11,861 bases of DNA from Candidatus Saccharimonadota bacterium (GTDB lineage Bacteria; Patescibacteriota; Saccharimonadia; Saccharimonadales; UBA7683): positions 1-11,861 of the forward strand of contig JAGQNU010000079.1 of the NCBI GenBank assembly GCA_020427905.1. The letters are read 5' to 3'. The position numbers were made by a program, and so were the translations under genes. Shown in pieces: positions 1 through 6,497 of this stretch. Under the pieces are notes generated by a model. That model was given only the letters and a program-made list of their open reading frames with translations, did no database searches and was not told the origin of the DNA. How positions within the stretch are numbered: the stretch's first letter is position 1; each line of letters starts with the position of its first letter.

Positions 1-26
1 CGTAGGAACTCTTCAACGGGTGTACC

Positions 27-2282
27 TTAAATTTCTGTAATACCCTGTTGTTCACAGCGCTGAGCAATAGCCTCAGAACCCTCATTGGTCCATAGTTCTC
101 TTGCCTCGCTTGTACTCAAGCCGAGACTATAACCTAACTGTTGCGCACTGAAGCTGTCTATCGGAGGACAGGCAATGGCAACAAATTCCTCTGATGGGAT
201 ACCTGTTCTAAACATTTGTTCGTTACCAGCCGAGAAGCGGCCCTCAGACTGACGCTGTAATAACTCTTCGGGTGACTGTCGACGATCCCACTTTTCGGGC
301 CTTACTGATCCATATGAATCTTCTTCGTACGCATACCAGTCTGTCCGGTCATATAGTCTTGGACCCATGACAATCGTAGGCCCAGGGACTCTTTTGTAGG
401 GCGCATTGCCGCTCCCCTCAACAACTGTTCGTACAAACACACTGTCGGCGCCACCAGTACCAAAGTCTTCCGCGGTAGACATACCCGTAACAAGTAGTCC
501 TCTCCTAAACCGCTCGTGGCTCGACATGAGCCCACCCGCCTGTAATAACCTGACAATCCGATCTGGTGATGAGGCGGTATGCATAAGGGCAAATTCACCA
601 TACTGAGCCTCGTATTCTGCTGATCGGCCCACCTCAACCATGGTGTGATAGCCAGGGTATACCTCTTGACGCACGAGCCGCGCAGCACGCTCAGCATCCT
701 CTGGCCGAACCGGACCAAATGGTAGTTTGTGGTGCCACCTGTTTCGTTGGTCTTTATACTGCTGCTCAGCCTCTTGGGTTGGTACACTTAAGCCTTCTGT
801 CACACCCAGAATATTAGTCATTACATCACTGATACGCTCTTCAATCTCCTCTTGGCTTTGTGCATCCTCTCCCTCTTGATAGGGGATCTCTATCTCCACC
901 AAGCCACGAGCTGCTTGAATAATACTCTTACCACTCCAGCTACCCTCGTCCTTCTCGGCGGTAGCAAGTCTAATTACCAAGCCGTTGTAGTGGATCTCAA
1001 CTGCTTCACATAAAGTGTATGATCCCTCACCGGTAGCACTCTCATACTCTATCTTGGCGCCATGTACAACCTCAACACCCTCAATCTGGCTAATTGCATC
1101 AAGCTCGCCCAGAACCACCTGTGATTGGTGCTCGGTAAGTTTGAAATTGGCATTAATATGACCCTCAGCACTACAGTCAATAAAGCTGATCTCCTGGTTC
1201 TCAAGGTGGGTGCTATCACTTAAAATAACCTCTCGGGCCCGTATGCCTAGCTCAGCTACATTAGCCCGACTCTCCCCAAGACCCTCTATAACCGCACCGA
1301 GCCTGCCACGAGGGCCTTGAGTCTCTGGGGTCGGTTCTGAGCCGACAGCATCAAGCTGAAATCGCTCTATTAAAAACTGGCGGCGCCCAACAAGGCTCTG
1401 GACGAGGCCCTCGGCTACATCTCCCGTGGCACCAGACTCCTCAACAATCGTGCGAATATCAGCCTCTGTGAGGTTCTCGACGAGGTGTTGTGCTTGCGCC
1501 GCCATATCAGCCTCCGTAAGGCCCTCAAATACCTTACCCGCTGGGAACGACGGATTAAGCATAGTTGTCAGCTCTGGTATATCGTCTGCGGGAAACTCCT
1601 TTGGCCCACCCTGAGCACGAAAGATCATTGCACCACCGTTATCTACACGGCACGGGCCATCACTGCTCATAACAATGTTGTCATTAACAAGACCGACAAC
1701 GTCCCAGTTAGCAAGGTAGGCATCTGCCACAAACCCAGCGCGCACAGCAGGGTCATCATGCATCTCTGCCCCAGACATATCGCGTGGCTCATCTATAGCA
1801 GTTGCTGCAATAGCATCACGACCATCAACCTGAATAATCTCCGATCGTACTGCGCTGATGCCAAGTTTTGCGTAAATCGCGTTGGCAATGTACTCAACTC
1901 GAGCCTGATCCATGTTCTCGTAGAACTTTACGTAGAGACGCTCACCACTCGTTTGGTCCTCATACCAACCACCCTCGTTAGAGCCCAGTTGCTGACCAAC
2001 CTTTACGAGCATCTCGCGGGCTACAGCCTCAGCCTCTTGCTCAATAGCGGCAACGGCTTGCTGGGCCTCGGCATCAAGCGGCACATCCTCAGCAGCTGTA
2101 TCCCCAGCAAACACCTTCTCTTTGAGTTTGTGTGCCCACTGGAGTAGCTTTGGCTTTGAAACTGTGCCATCAGCCTCGACAGGTGAAGCATCACCCTCAA
2201 GTTGTTGCTCAAGCTCAGCCGCAGCTTCGGCTTCAGCCTGCTCCTGATCAAGGGTAGTGGTGCTCCCAGACTCAAAGTTCAT
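27..2282 (-). CDS. Large protein with kinase-like N-terminal core and possible ADP-ribosyltransferase-like C-terminal domain
   Basis: The 751-residue product has no signal peptide or TM helix. Residues 1-95 are acidic, Ala/Glu/Gln-rich and probably helical or disordered. Residues 96-305 carry an atypical protein/lipid-kinase pattern: a Gly-containing loop (about 99-106), a beta3-like VKF lysine (K119), a helix-C-like glutamate (E130), a catalytic-loop-like NWDVVGLVNDN (D194, N202) and a metal-binding-like VDNGG (D214). This arrangement resembles the HipA/PI-kinase/actin-fragmin-kinase group more than classical kinases. Residues 310-520 are unassigned. Residues 565-705 have an HT pair (568-569), LLQAGGLMSS with R591, the stretch GMSTAEDFGTGGADSVFVR and a late NEQMFRTGIP with E688. 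That pattern recalls DarT/KptA-type ADP-ribosyltransferases, though catalysis is unproven. The start has an upstream GGGAG and overlaps the 60-residue gene by 11 bp. Kinase-like fold: moderate confidence. ART-like fold: lower. A secreted effector or intracellular toxin is possible, but function is unknown. Confidence 0.7.
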   Translation of the reverse strand: MNFESGSTTTLDQEQAEAEAAAELEQQLEGDASPVEADGTVSKPKLLQWAHKLKEKVFAGDTAAEDVPLDAEAQQAVAAIEQEAEAVAREMLVKVGQQLGSNEGGWYEDQTSGERLYVKFYENMDQARVEYIANAIYAKLGISAVRSEIIQVDGRDAIAATAIDEPRDMSGAEMHDDPAVRAGFVADAYLANWDVVGLVNDNIVMSSDGPCRVDNGGAMIFRAQGGPKEFPADDIPELTTMLNPSFPAGKVFEGLTEADMAAQAQHLVENLTEADIRTIVEESGATGDVAEGLVQSLVGRRQFLIERFQLDAVGSEPTPETQGPRGRLGAVIEGLGESRANVAELGIRAREVILSDSTHLENQEISFIDCSAEGHINANFKLTEHQSQVVLGELDAISQIEGVEVVHGAKIEYESATGEGSYTLCEAVEIHYNGLVIRLATAEKDEGSWSGKSIIQAARGLVEIEIPYQEGEDAQSQEEIEERISDVMTNILGVTEGLSVPTQEAEQQYKDQRNRWHHKLPFGPVRPEDAERAARLVRQEVYPGYHTMVEVGRSAEYEAQYGEFALMHTASSPDRIVRLLQAGGLMSSHERFRRGLLVTGMSTAEDFGTGGADSVFVRTVVEGSGNAPYKRVPGPTIVMGPRLYDRTDWYAYEEDSYGSVRPEKWDRRQSPEELLQRQSEGRFSAGNEQMFRTGIPSEEFVAIACPPIDSFSAQQLGYSLGLSTSEARELWTNEGSEAIAQRCEQQGITEI

Positions 2283-2454
2283 TGGTTGCTCCCGTCTCTA
2301 CAGAGTAGGTACCGCCAGCGGCCTGCTGTTTGATCTGATCAGCGTGTGTCTTTAGTTCAAGTAGACGGTTCTCAAGTAATTGAATCAATCTCGCAGCTTG
2401 CTGGTGTTCCAGCTCTGGGAGTTCTACTAAATCTGTGGTGGAGATTTTACGCAT
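2272..2454 (-). CDS. Small helical protein overlapping the kinase/ART-like gene
   Basis: The 60-residue product is the first gene of its transcription unit. Residues 15-47 look like one long amphipathic, coiled-coil-prone helix (Leu/Gln/Ala-rich, with the run RLIQLLENRLLELK). It has no TM segment or Cys. The ATG has no Shine-Dalgarno; it follows an A-rich leader from a near-consensus promoter. Its stop lies inside the next gene, an 11-bp overlap (2272-2282), so the two are probably translationally coupled. A small partner encoded just before a large potentially toxic enzyme would fit an antitoxin, an effector chaperone or an adaptor, but nothing in the sequence decides among these. I recognise no family. 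Confidence 0.6.
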   Translation of the reverse strand: MRKISTTDLVELPELEHQQAARLIQLLENRLLELKTHADQIKQQAAGGTYSVETGATNEL

Positions 2455-2496
2455 GTTTGTTTTTTTGACTTTTTTTGTGGTGGTTAAACTAATTTG

Positions 2497-2525
2497 ATAT
2501 TAGCATTAGTACTTTAATTTGTCAA
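2497..2525 (-). promoter_or_regulatory. Near-consensus promoter of the 60-aa/751-aa unit
   Basis: On the minus strand, TTGACA (2520-2525) is followed by a 17-bp spacer and TAATAT (2497-2502), with TGC just before the -10 as in extended -10 promoters. Transcription would start near 2490, leaving an A-rich leader of about 35 nt with no SD before the ATG at 2454. Confidence 0.75.
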
Positions 2526-2542
2526 TAGTTTATAGAACTATT
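2524..2542. repeat. Inverted repeat at the -35 box, candidate operator
   Basis: AATAGTT (2524-2530), a 5-nt centre and AACTATT (2536-2542) form a perfect 7-bp inverted repeat. It overlaps the last two bases of the TTGACA box and lies directly upstream of it, a typical place for a repressor or activator site. It could be chance in AT-rich DNA. Confidence 0.35.
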
Positions 2543-2580
2543 ATCGGGTTTTGTCACGTAGGTGGTTTATCTCAACTCTT

Positions 2581-2607
2581 AGCACCCCTATAAATACCTG
2601 GGGTACT
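2581..2607 (-). terminator. Weak hairpin after the BtpA-like gene
   Basis: Minus-strand RNA would pair AGTACCCC with GGGGTGCT (8 bp, one G-U) around an 11-nt loop, 14 nt after the stop of the BtpA-like gene. No U tract follows, so it is either a factor-dependent or 3'-end-stabilising hairpin, or not a terminator. Confidence 0.35.
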
Positions 2608-2621
2608 AGGTACCGGAGGCT

Positions 2622-3350
2622 CTATGATGCTCGTTGTTTAGCGGCTCGTACGAGCTCGCGTATTCTCTCTGGAACAAAAATACCAGAGTATGGCTCCGTC
2701 TCTAGACTTGAAGCCACTAGAATCTGGTCAACGTTCCCGATGTAGTCTTTGATGTTATCGGCGCTGATCCCACTCGCAACAGCCAGTGGCTTGTTATGTT
2801 CTTCAGCAGCCCGCTTCATTGCTGCAATCTTAGTGGGGGAGGGGGCTTCATTTGTACCGGGTCCACTGGTAGTCACCACATCAAGAAACGACTCAAGATC
2901 TCTCACTTGAGTCGCAGCTGGTTGTGCATCATCGGTATATGATGGTGTGTACTTGAACGCAACACCACCGAGTAATTGTATCTTATCAAGCTGAGGGTTT
3001 TTACGCCGCACGGCATCAAGCTTGTTCATGTATGCACGGTTTAAAATTGGGTCATCTGTGAACCCGGTAATGTCATCAAACCACAACGCGTCTGGTGGCT
3101 GATTAATGTAGCCGAGTTCGAGAGCCCTATCAGTAAGACGGTAACCGCTTAATGGGTCCGTCAGATAGTTAAGCCCGATGTATCTGTCACCGTAAGCGGC
3201 ACGAACTGCCTTGTAGTCATCTAGTAAATCAATTGGTCCCCCGGTGTGCTCTATCAAAAACACCCCATCCGCACCCTCGTCAAATGCTATCCCAGCCTGC
3301 TCAACAGCTTGCTCGGGGCTTGAGGCATGTACTACTGGTGTAACTCTCAT
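2622..3350 (-). CDS. BtpA-like TIM-barrel protein
   Basis: The 242-residue product is soluble, and its size and motif order fit a (beta/alpha)8 barrel of the BtpA/SgcQ group. Visible elements are TPVVHA at the N-terminus (strand 1), GADGVFLIEH (26-35), YIGLNYLTDP (57-66), ALWFDDI (88-94), the late TSGPGTNEAPSP (161-172), LAVASGISADNI (189-200) and QILVASSLE (209-217). The last three match the usual phosphate-cradling strands 6-8 of BtpA-type barrels. BtpA was linked to photosystem I assembly in cyanobacteria, but homologues in non-photosynthetic bacteria have unknown substrates, so no reaction is assigned. The start is strongly supported: the complete SD GGAGGTGA sits 4 nt before the ATG, and ATGA overlaps the previous stop, giving tight coupling in a three-gene operon. 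Confidence 0.75.
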   Translation of the reverse strand: MRVTPVVHASSPEQAVEQAGIAFDEGADGVFLIEHTGGPIDLLDDYKAVRAAYGDRYIGLNYLTDPLSGYRLTDRALELGYINQPPDALWFDDITGFTDDPILNRAYMNKLDAVRRKNPQLDKIQLLGGVAFKYTPSYTDDAQPAATQVRDLESFLDVVTTSGPGTNEAPSPTKIAAMKRAAEEHNKPLAVASGISADNIKDYIGNVDQILVASSLETEPYSGIFVPERIRELVRAAKQRAS

Positions 3351-4057
3351 GAATCACCTCCACGCAGGTAGGAAACAGCACGAGTCAGTAGGCTGTTAAT
3401 TATCTCAAACTGTTGGTTGGCATCTTGTTTGTAGCCACTACTTATCTTTGCAGGTGCGAGATCCGCTTGGCCCATGTCAACCGCTGCCTCTCTGCCGAGA
3501 TGCACGACCTCCCATAGCGTCTCGTTAACCTGCTCAGCTGTTTGCACAATATTTGAGCGTAACTGATCTGGCTCATCCGTTTGTTCACCAAGGTGAGTGA
3601 GCATAGACATGAGAAAACCCTGCTCATAGTCGTTAAGCTCATGCATGCGGTGAACGCGCTGCCCTAAACTCACCGCTTGATCACGCGTCCGCTCATTAGG
3701 GTCATCAGCAACCTCTGTAAGAAGCTTGTCCTTGTCTCGATTGTGTGCGGTGAGGAACGCTACTATGTCATCCTCGTACTCTTTGTACGCACCCTTGGAG
3801 TTATCGTCGAGCACGATTGGTAGGCCGTCTTGGAGATGCGCTATCATGCCCTTGGCTTTAAGAAGATAGTTGCGGCCAACAAACCGAAGCTCGCAGAGTT
3901 CAAGCCGTTTTGCCACCATACTATCTGGGTGTCGGCTGGCGTCGTTGATAATCTTCTCAACGAGTTGTGTATCACCTTGTTGTGCGGCACGTTCGAGTGC
4001 ATCCTCAATCTTATTCATGCGGAACCCTTCTGGTTGGTTTGTTGGATACGTTGCCAT
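3347..4057 (-). CDS. Uncharacterised helical protein between PRTase-like and BtpA-like genes
   Basis: The 236-residue product belongs to no family I recognise. It is soluble, charged and predicted mostly helical, with no signal peptide, TM segment or Cys cluster. Residues 15-40 (KIEDALERAAQQGDTQLVEK and onward) resemble an ankyrin- or TPR-like helical pair, but one unit is not enough to call a repeat. Residues 125-190 are rich in helix-formers with many His, Gln and Glu residues. The ATG at 4057 follows the previous stop by 2 bp, with AGGAGG and GAAGG in the leader. Met14 is a possible internal start. The last four bases overlap the BtpA-like start (ATGA), so it is the middle gene of an operon. 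Confidence 0.7.
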   Translation of the reverse strand: MATYPTNQPEGFRMNKIEDALERAAQQGDTQLVEKIINDASRHPDSMVAKRLELCELRFVGRNYLLKAKGMIAHLQDGLPIVLDDNSKGAYKEYEDDIVAFLTAHNRDKDKLLTEVADDPNERTRDQAVSLGQRVHRMHELNDYEQGFLMSMLTHLGEQTDEPDQLRSNIVQTAEQVNETLWEVVHLGREAAVDMGQADLAPAKISSGYKQDANQQFEIINSLLTRAVSYLRGGDS

Positions 4058-4059
4058 AA

Positions 4060-5433
4060 TTATACCTTCTCCCTCCTGTGTTTCGCCAACTCTGTGTTGC
4101 GATCCTCAAGAGTAGTCAGGCGCGTGAGGGGGTTTCTTCGGTATGGTCGGACGATGTTTGTTAGTCCAGGCATCTCCACCTTACCCTTGGATTTTGTGGG
4201 GGTTCTGCGCATATCACCCGCAATACCTTCTATGTATGTCCACTCAAAGTCATAGTCAACTGATGAGTGCGCACCCGTCTCATAGGCGCCGTGGCTGGTA
4301 TAATGTGTTGCTAGTCGTGATTGGTGACTTCTAAAATACGACTTGATTGGAATCCTAAGACCGTAATCAACAAACCCGGTCTCGAGTCTTTTTGGGGGGC
4401 ACGTTACGAGGTTTATCTCAATACTTGACTTATACTTTTGTGTCGCCTGATCATGAAGCAACTCTGAGGCGGTTGATGACATCTGCTGACCACTGATTAC
4501 CCAGTCATCGAGCAGTATAATCTTCACGTCTTCGGGGTCAGCGGTAAGATCGTCAACCTCAGTAGTGATCCGTCCCTCAAACTCTTTGATTTCTTCATCC
4601 GTAAATTCTTGCAGAACGCTATCGAGCAAGAACTCTCCACTCTTTACTATCTCGCTGCGCTTCCCGCGCCTAACACCAGCGATAACACATAGTTGCAGAT
4701 TTGGATTGGCACGTAGTTGAGACTTCCAATATATAGCGATACCCCGTACCGCCTCTTGGCGCTCCTTTTCACCAATGAACGTAAGGTTCTCTAGTATATC
4801 CTCAGCACGTTCACGCTGCTGATCATGTGAAGACCCAGCAGCTTCTGCGGCTTGTACATAATTTGTAAGAAAGTTGATAAAGTGCTGGGTAGCAACGTGC
4901 TCTGTCTCTGTTATCGTTGGTCTACCATCAGGATCTGAGCCGCCGGTCGAGTACTCTGACTCAATACGTGTTACCCTTGTTGTCCGTGTGCTGTCACGTG
5001 CAATCTCAGCAAGGCGTGGCGCATCACACACAAACCCATCACTCTCGAGCGACCCAATAATCTCGGCTTCGTCGCGCTCGACAAAGAGCACGGGAACCTC
5101 TCCGGCTTGCGGGGGCTGGTGTGACAGTGGCCAATTGCGTAAACTAAGCAAAAACGAACCAAAGGATTGCTTAGGTGTGCCGCTCTCGCGATCTGGCTGG
5201 ACATCCTTGGGGACATCCCTTCGTCTAGTGACGGGACCAGCATCTTGGCTTGGCGACACGGGGTCGCCCCACCAGTCTTCGTCATATTCGACCTCCTCGG
5301 TCTCGCCCATAGAAGGTACACCGCCATCTAGGGATGGTCCAAGCGGCTCGCTCCACACCGAACTGTGTTCTCCGACAGGGTAGTCGTCTACGCTATCGGG
5401 GCTTTGGAGTGGTGGATCTAATCGTTCTATCAT
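4060..5433 (-). CDS. Phosphoribosyltransferase-like protein with disordered N-terminus
   Basis: The 457-residue product has an acidic, Pro/Ser/Asp-rich, probably disordered N-terminus (1-90). A mixed region follows: an alpha/beta stretch with VPVLFVERDEAEII (113-126), a helical segment (180-240) and a strand LQLCVIAGV (247-255). At 303-320 lies VKIILLDDWVISGQQMSS, which matches a PRPP-binding loop (hydrophobic strand, Asp-Asp, small-residue turn). The usual DDxxxTG reads DDWVISG, so Thr is replaced by Ser. A hood-like region with LVTCPP (342-347) comes next, then a conserved-looking HGAYETGAHSSVDYDFEW (381-398) and a basic C-terminal tail. A PRTase fold is likely; a reaction cannot be named, and binding without catalysis is possible. 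It is first in the operon, with its own strong promoter, an A/C-rich leader and no SD. Confidence 0.7.
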   Translation of the reverse strand: MIERLDPPLQSPDSVDDYPVGEHSSVWSEPLGPSLDGGVPSMGETEEVEYDEDWWGDPVSPSQDAGPVTRRRDVPKDVQPDRESGTPKQSFGSFLLSLRNWPLSHQPPQAGEVPVLFVERDEAEIIGSLESDGFVCDAPRLAEIARDSTRTTRVTRIESEYSTGGSDPDGRPTITETEHVATQHFINFLTNYVQAAEAAGSSHDQQRERAEDILENLTFIGEKERQEAVRGIAIYWKSQLRANPNLQLCVIAGVRRGKRSEIVKSGEFLLDSVLQEFTDEEIKEFEGRITTEVDDLTADPEDVKIILLDDWVISGQQMSSTASELLHDQATQKYKSSIEINLVTCPPKRLETGFVDYGLRIPIKSYFRSHQSRLATHYTSHGAYETGAHSSVDYDFEWTYIEGIAGDMRRTPTKSKGKVEMPGLTNIVRPYRRNPLTRLTTLEDRNTELAKHRREKV

Positions 5434-5474
5434 TGGTGTTATTTGTTTGTTTTTGTTAGCCTAGTTCATATACA

Positions 5475-5503
5475 ATATTAGCATAACCATGATCATATGT
5501 CAA
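5475..5503 (-). promoter_or_regulatory. Near-consensus promoter of the PRTase-like/BtpA-like operon
   Basis: On the minus strand, TTGACA (5498-5503), a 17-bp spacer and TAATAT (5475-5480) are preceded by TGC. The layout is the same as in the promoter at 2497-2525. The leader to the ATG at 5433 is about 35 nt, A/C-rich, and has no SD. Confidence 0.75.
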
Positions 5504-5540
5504 TAATATGATTTTGTTTCTAGTTGATTGGGCTTGTATC

Positions 5541-5549
5541 TGTTATATT
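5541..5549 (+). promoter_or_regulatory. Possible extended -10 promoter of tRNA-Ser
   Basis: TGT followed by TATATT lies 10 bp before the tRNA 5' end. I see no convincing -35 box at 16-18 bp. The predicted start site would leave only a few nucleotides of leader. Confidence 0.35.
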
Positions 5550-5559
5550 AGTTTGAGCT

Positions 5560-5649
5560 GGAGAGGTGACCGAGTGGTTGAAGGTACCGGTCTTGAAAAC
5601 CGGCAGGCCCGCAAGGGTCTCGTGGGTTCGAATCCCACCCTCTCCGCCA
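5560..5649 (+). tRNA. trnS: tRNA-Ser (anticodon UGA)
   Basis: This is a complete class II tRNA. The acceptor arm GGAGAGG pairs with CCTCTCC (5639-5645), followed by discriminator G and an encoded CCA (5647-5649). The anticodon stem CCGGT/ACCGG (from 5587) closes a seven-base loop CTTGAAA with anticodon TGA at 5594-5596, reading UCA serine codons. The long variable arm (about 5602-5620) and the T arm GTGGG-TTCGAAT-CCCAC confirm the serine type. Confidence 0.97.
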
Positions 5650-5687
5650 TACAAAAAGGACCCAGCCTGTTTGGGTCTTTTTTGTAT
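5649..5687. terminator. Bidirectional intrinsic terminator between tRNA-Ser and comF
   Basis: A 16-bp stem (5649-5664 with 5672-5687, one G-U pair) with a 7-nt loop has an A run on the left and six T on the right. It therefore works as a rho-independent terminator on both strands: for tRNA-Ser on plus and for the ComF gene on minus. The left arm starts at the last base of the encoded CCA, so the tRNA has almost no 3' trailer before the hairpin. Confidence 0.9.
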
Positions 5688-5723
5688 GTGAGGGTTGCAA
5701 GGCGCACCCTGGGCTCGATTGCT

Positions 5724-6398
5724 TCACTTCAGTAGGTGTCGAGCTACAACAACGGCATCAACGCGCACCGCCCCAGCATCTCGCAGGCAGCGAGCGGCCG
5801 CCTCAATTGTTGCACCGGTAGTGATTATATCGTCCACGAGCAGGATACTTTTACCCCCAACCAGATTAGTAGTCCTGAATGTGGTTTGCATTTGTTTAAT
5901 GCGTTCTATGCGGTTTTTACCAATCTGATCAACGTTACTTCTTCTGGCGAGAGCGGCTTGTGCCGACAGGCCTATCTCAGCCGCAAGAGAACGAGCAATC
6001 AGCGTAGACTGATCAAAACCACGTCGCCGAATGCGTTGTGGTGCTGTAGACACGGGCACAACGAGTGTGTCGGGTGGAAAATAGGGGAGTATACCCGCAC
6101 ATGCACGCCCAAAACTGCGAGCAATTGCCCGCCCACGACCAAGCTTCATGGCTGCAATCAACTCTTTGGGGGGTCCGCTATACGCACCCAACCACCAGGC
6201 ACGGCGTAGTGCTGATTTGTGTCCGCTGCACACCCGATTCTGTTTAGTGAGTTTGTTGCAGATGTAACAACGACTTTCTGTATCGGCTGCTAGTACGTCG
6301 ACACAAAGCTCACAAATAGGGCCCTCACGCATCTGACAGATGTGGCATTTTATAAACGTAAGCAGTGTTACGAGTTGCTCTAGTGGATTTATAATCAT
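5724..6398 (-). CDS. comF: ComF-family phosphoribosyltransferase-like protein
   Basis: The 224-residue product is typical in length and layout for ComF/GntX-type proteins. The N-terminus holds a zinc-ribbon-like Cys set (C18, C21, C29, C32, then C44, C47, C57). The PRTase part has VVPVSTAPQRIRRRGFDQS (113-131), the family signature before the active site. ILLVDDIITTGAT (185-197) is an intact PRPP-binding loop. ComF proteins are linked to DNA uptake in naturally competent bacteria, where ComFC acts with the ComFA helicase; the small-molecule substrate is not settled. The protein is cytoplasmic. The ATG follows GAGGG by about 11 nt. The gene is monocistronic here, divergent from hsp20, and ends at the terminator shared with tRNA-Ser. 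I see no clear promoter for it. Confidence 0.92.
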   Translation of the reverse strand: MIINPLEQLVTLLTFIKCHICQMREGPICELCVDVLAADTESRCYICNKLTKQNRVCSGHKSALRRAWWLGAYSGPPKELIAAMKLGRGRAIARSFGRACAGILPYFPPDTLVVPVSTAPQRIRRRGFDQSTLIARSLAAEIGLSAQAALARRSNVDQIGKNRIERIKQMQTTFRTTNLVGGKSILLVDDIITTGATIEAAARCLRDAGAVRVDAVVVARHLLK

Positions 6399-6424
6399 AT
6401 TTACAACACCCTCAGACTGAATTA

Positions 6425-6454
6425 TTGCACATCTGTAAACGTTTTCGTTATAAT
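6425..6454 (+). promoter_or_regulatory. Promoter of the Hsp20 gene
   Basis: TTGCAC (6425-6430), an 18-bp spacer and TATAAT (6449-6454). The spacer contains AACG-TTTT-CGTT (6438-6449), a small inverted repeat touching the -10 that could be an operator. There is no CIRCE element, so HrcA control is not indicated. Confidence 0.65.
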
Positions 6455-6497
6455 GCTGATTAGTTACATAACTGCGAGGAAAGTGGAGGATAAAAAA

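Noticed and set aside
302..2147. Several open frames inside the kinase/ART-like gene in other frames and on the other strand
   Set aside because: They lie wholly within a long frame with coherent kinase-type motifs and a good SD, lack recognisable composition or promoters of their own, and are expected shadows of a high-complexity coding region.
3830..5383. Plus-strand open frames opposite the PRTase-like operon, the longest 169 codons
   Set aside because: They are antisense to three tightly coupled genes, show no domain motifs and have low-complexity Ser-rich translations typical of antisense frames.
5508..5735. A 75-codon plus-strand open frame through the tRNA region
   Set aside because: It reads through the tRNA-Ser gene and its terminator hairpin, so it is not a coding region.
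6453..6497. Fifteen-codon N-terminal extension of Hsp20
   Set aside because: The upstream ATG overlaps the TATAAT box and would not be in the transcript; the ATG at 6498 has a GGAGG at normal spacing.
6399..6497. HrcA/CIRCE operator before the Hsp20 gene
   Set aside because: No TTAGCACTC-N9-GAGTGCTAA-like sequence is present; only a short AACG/CGTT repeat is seen.
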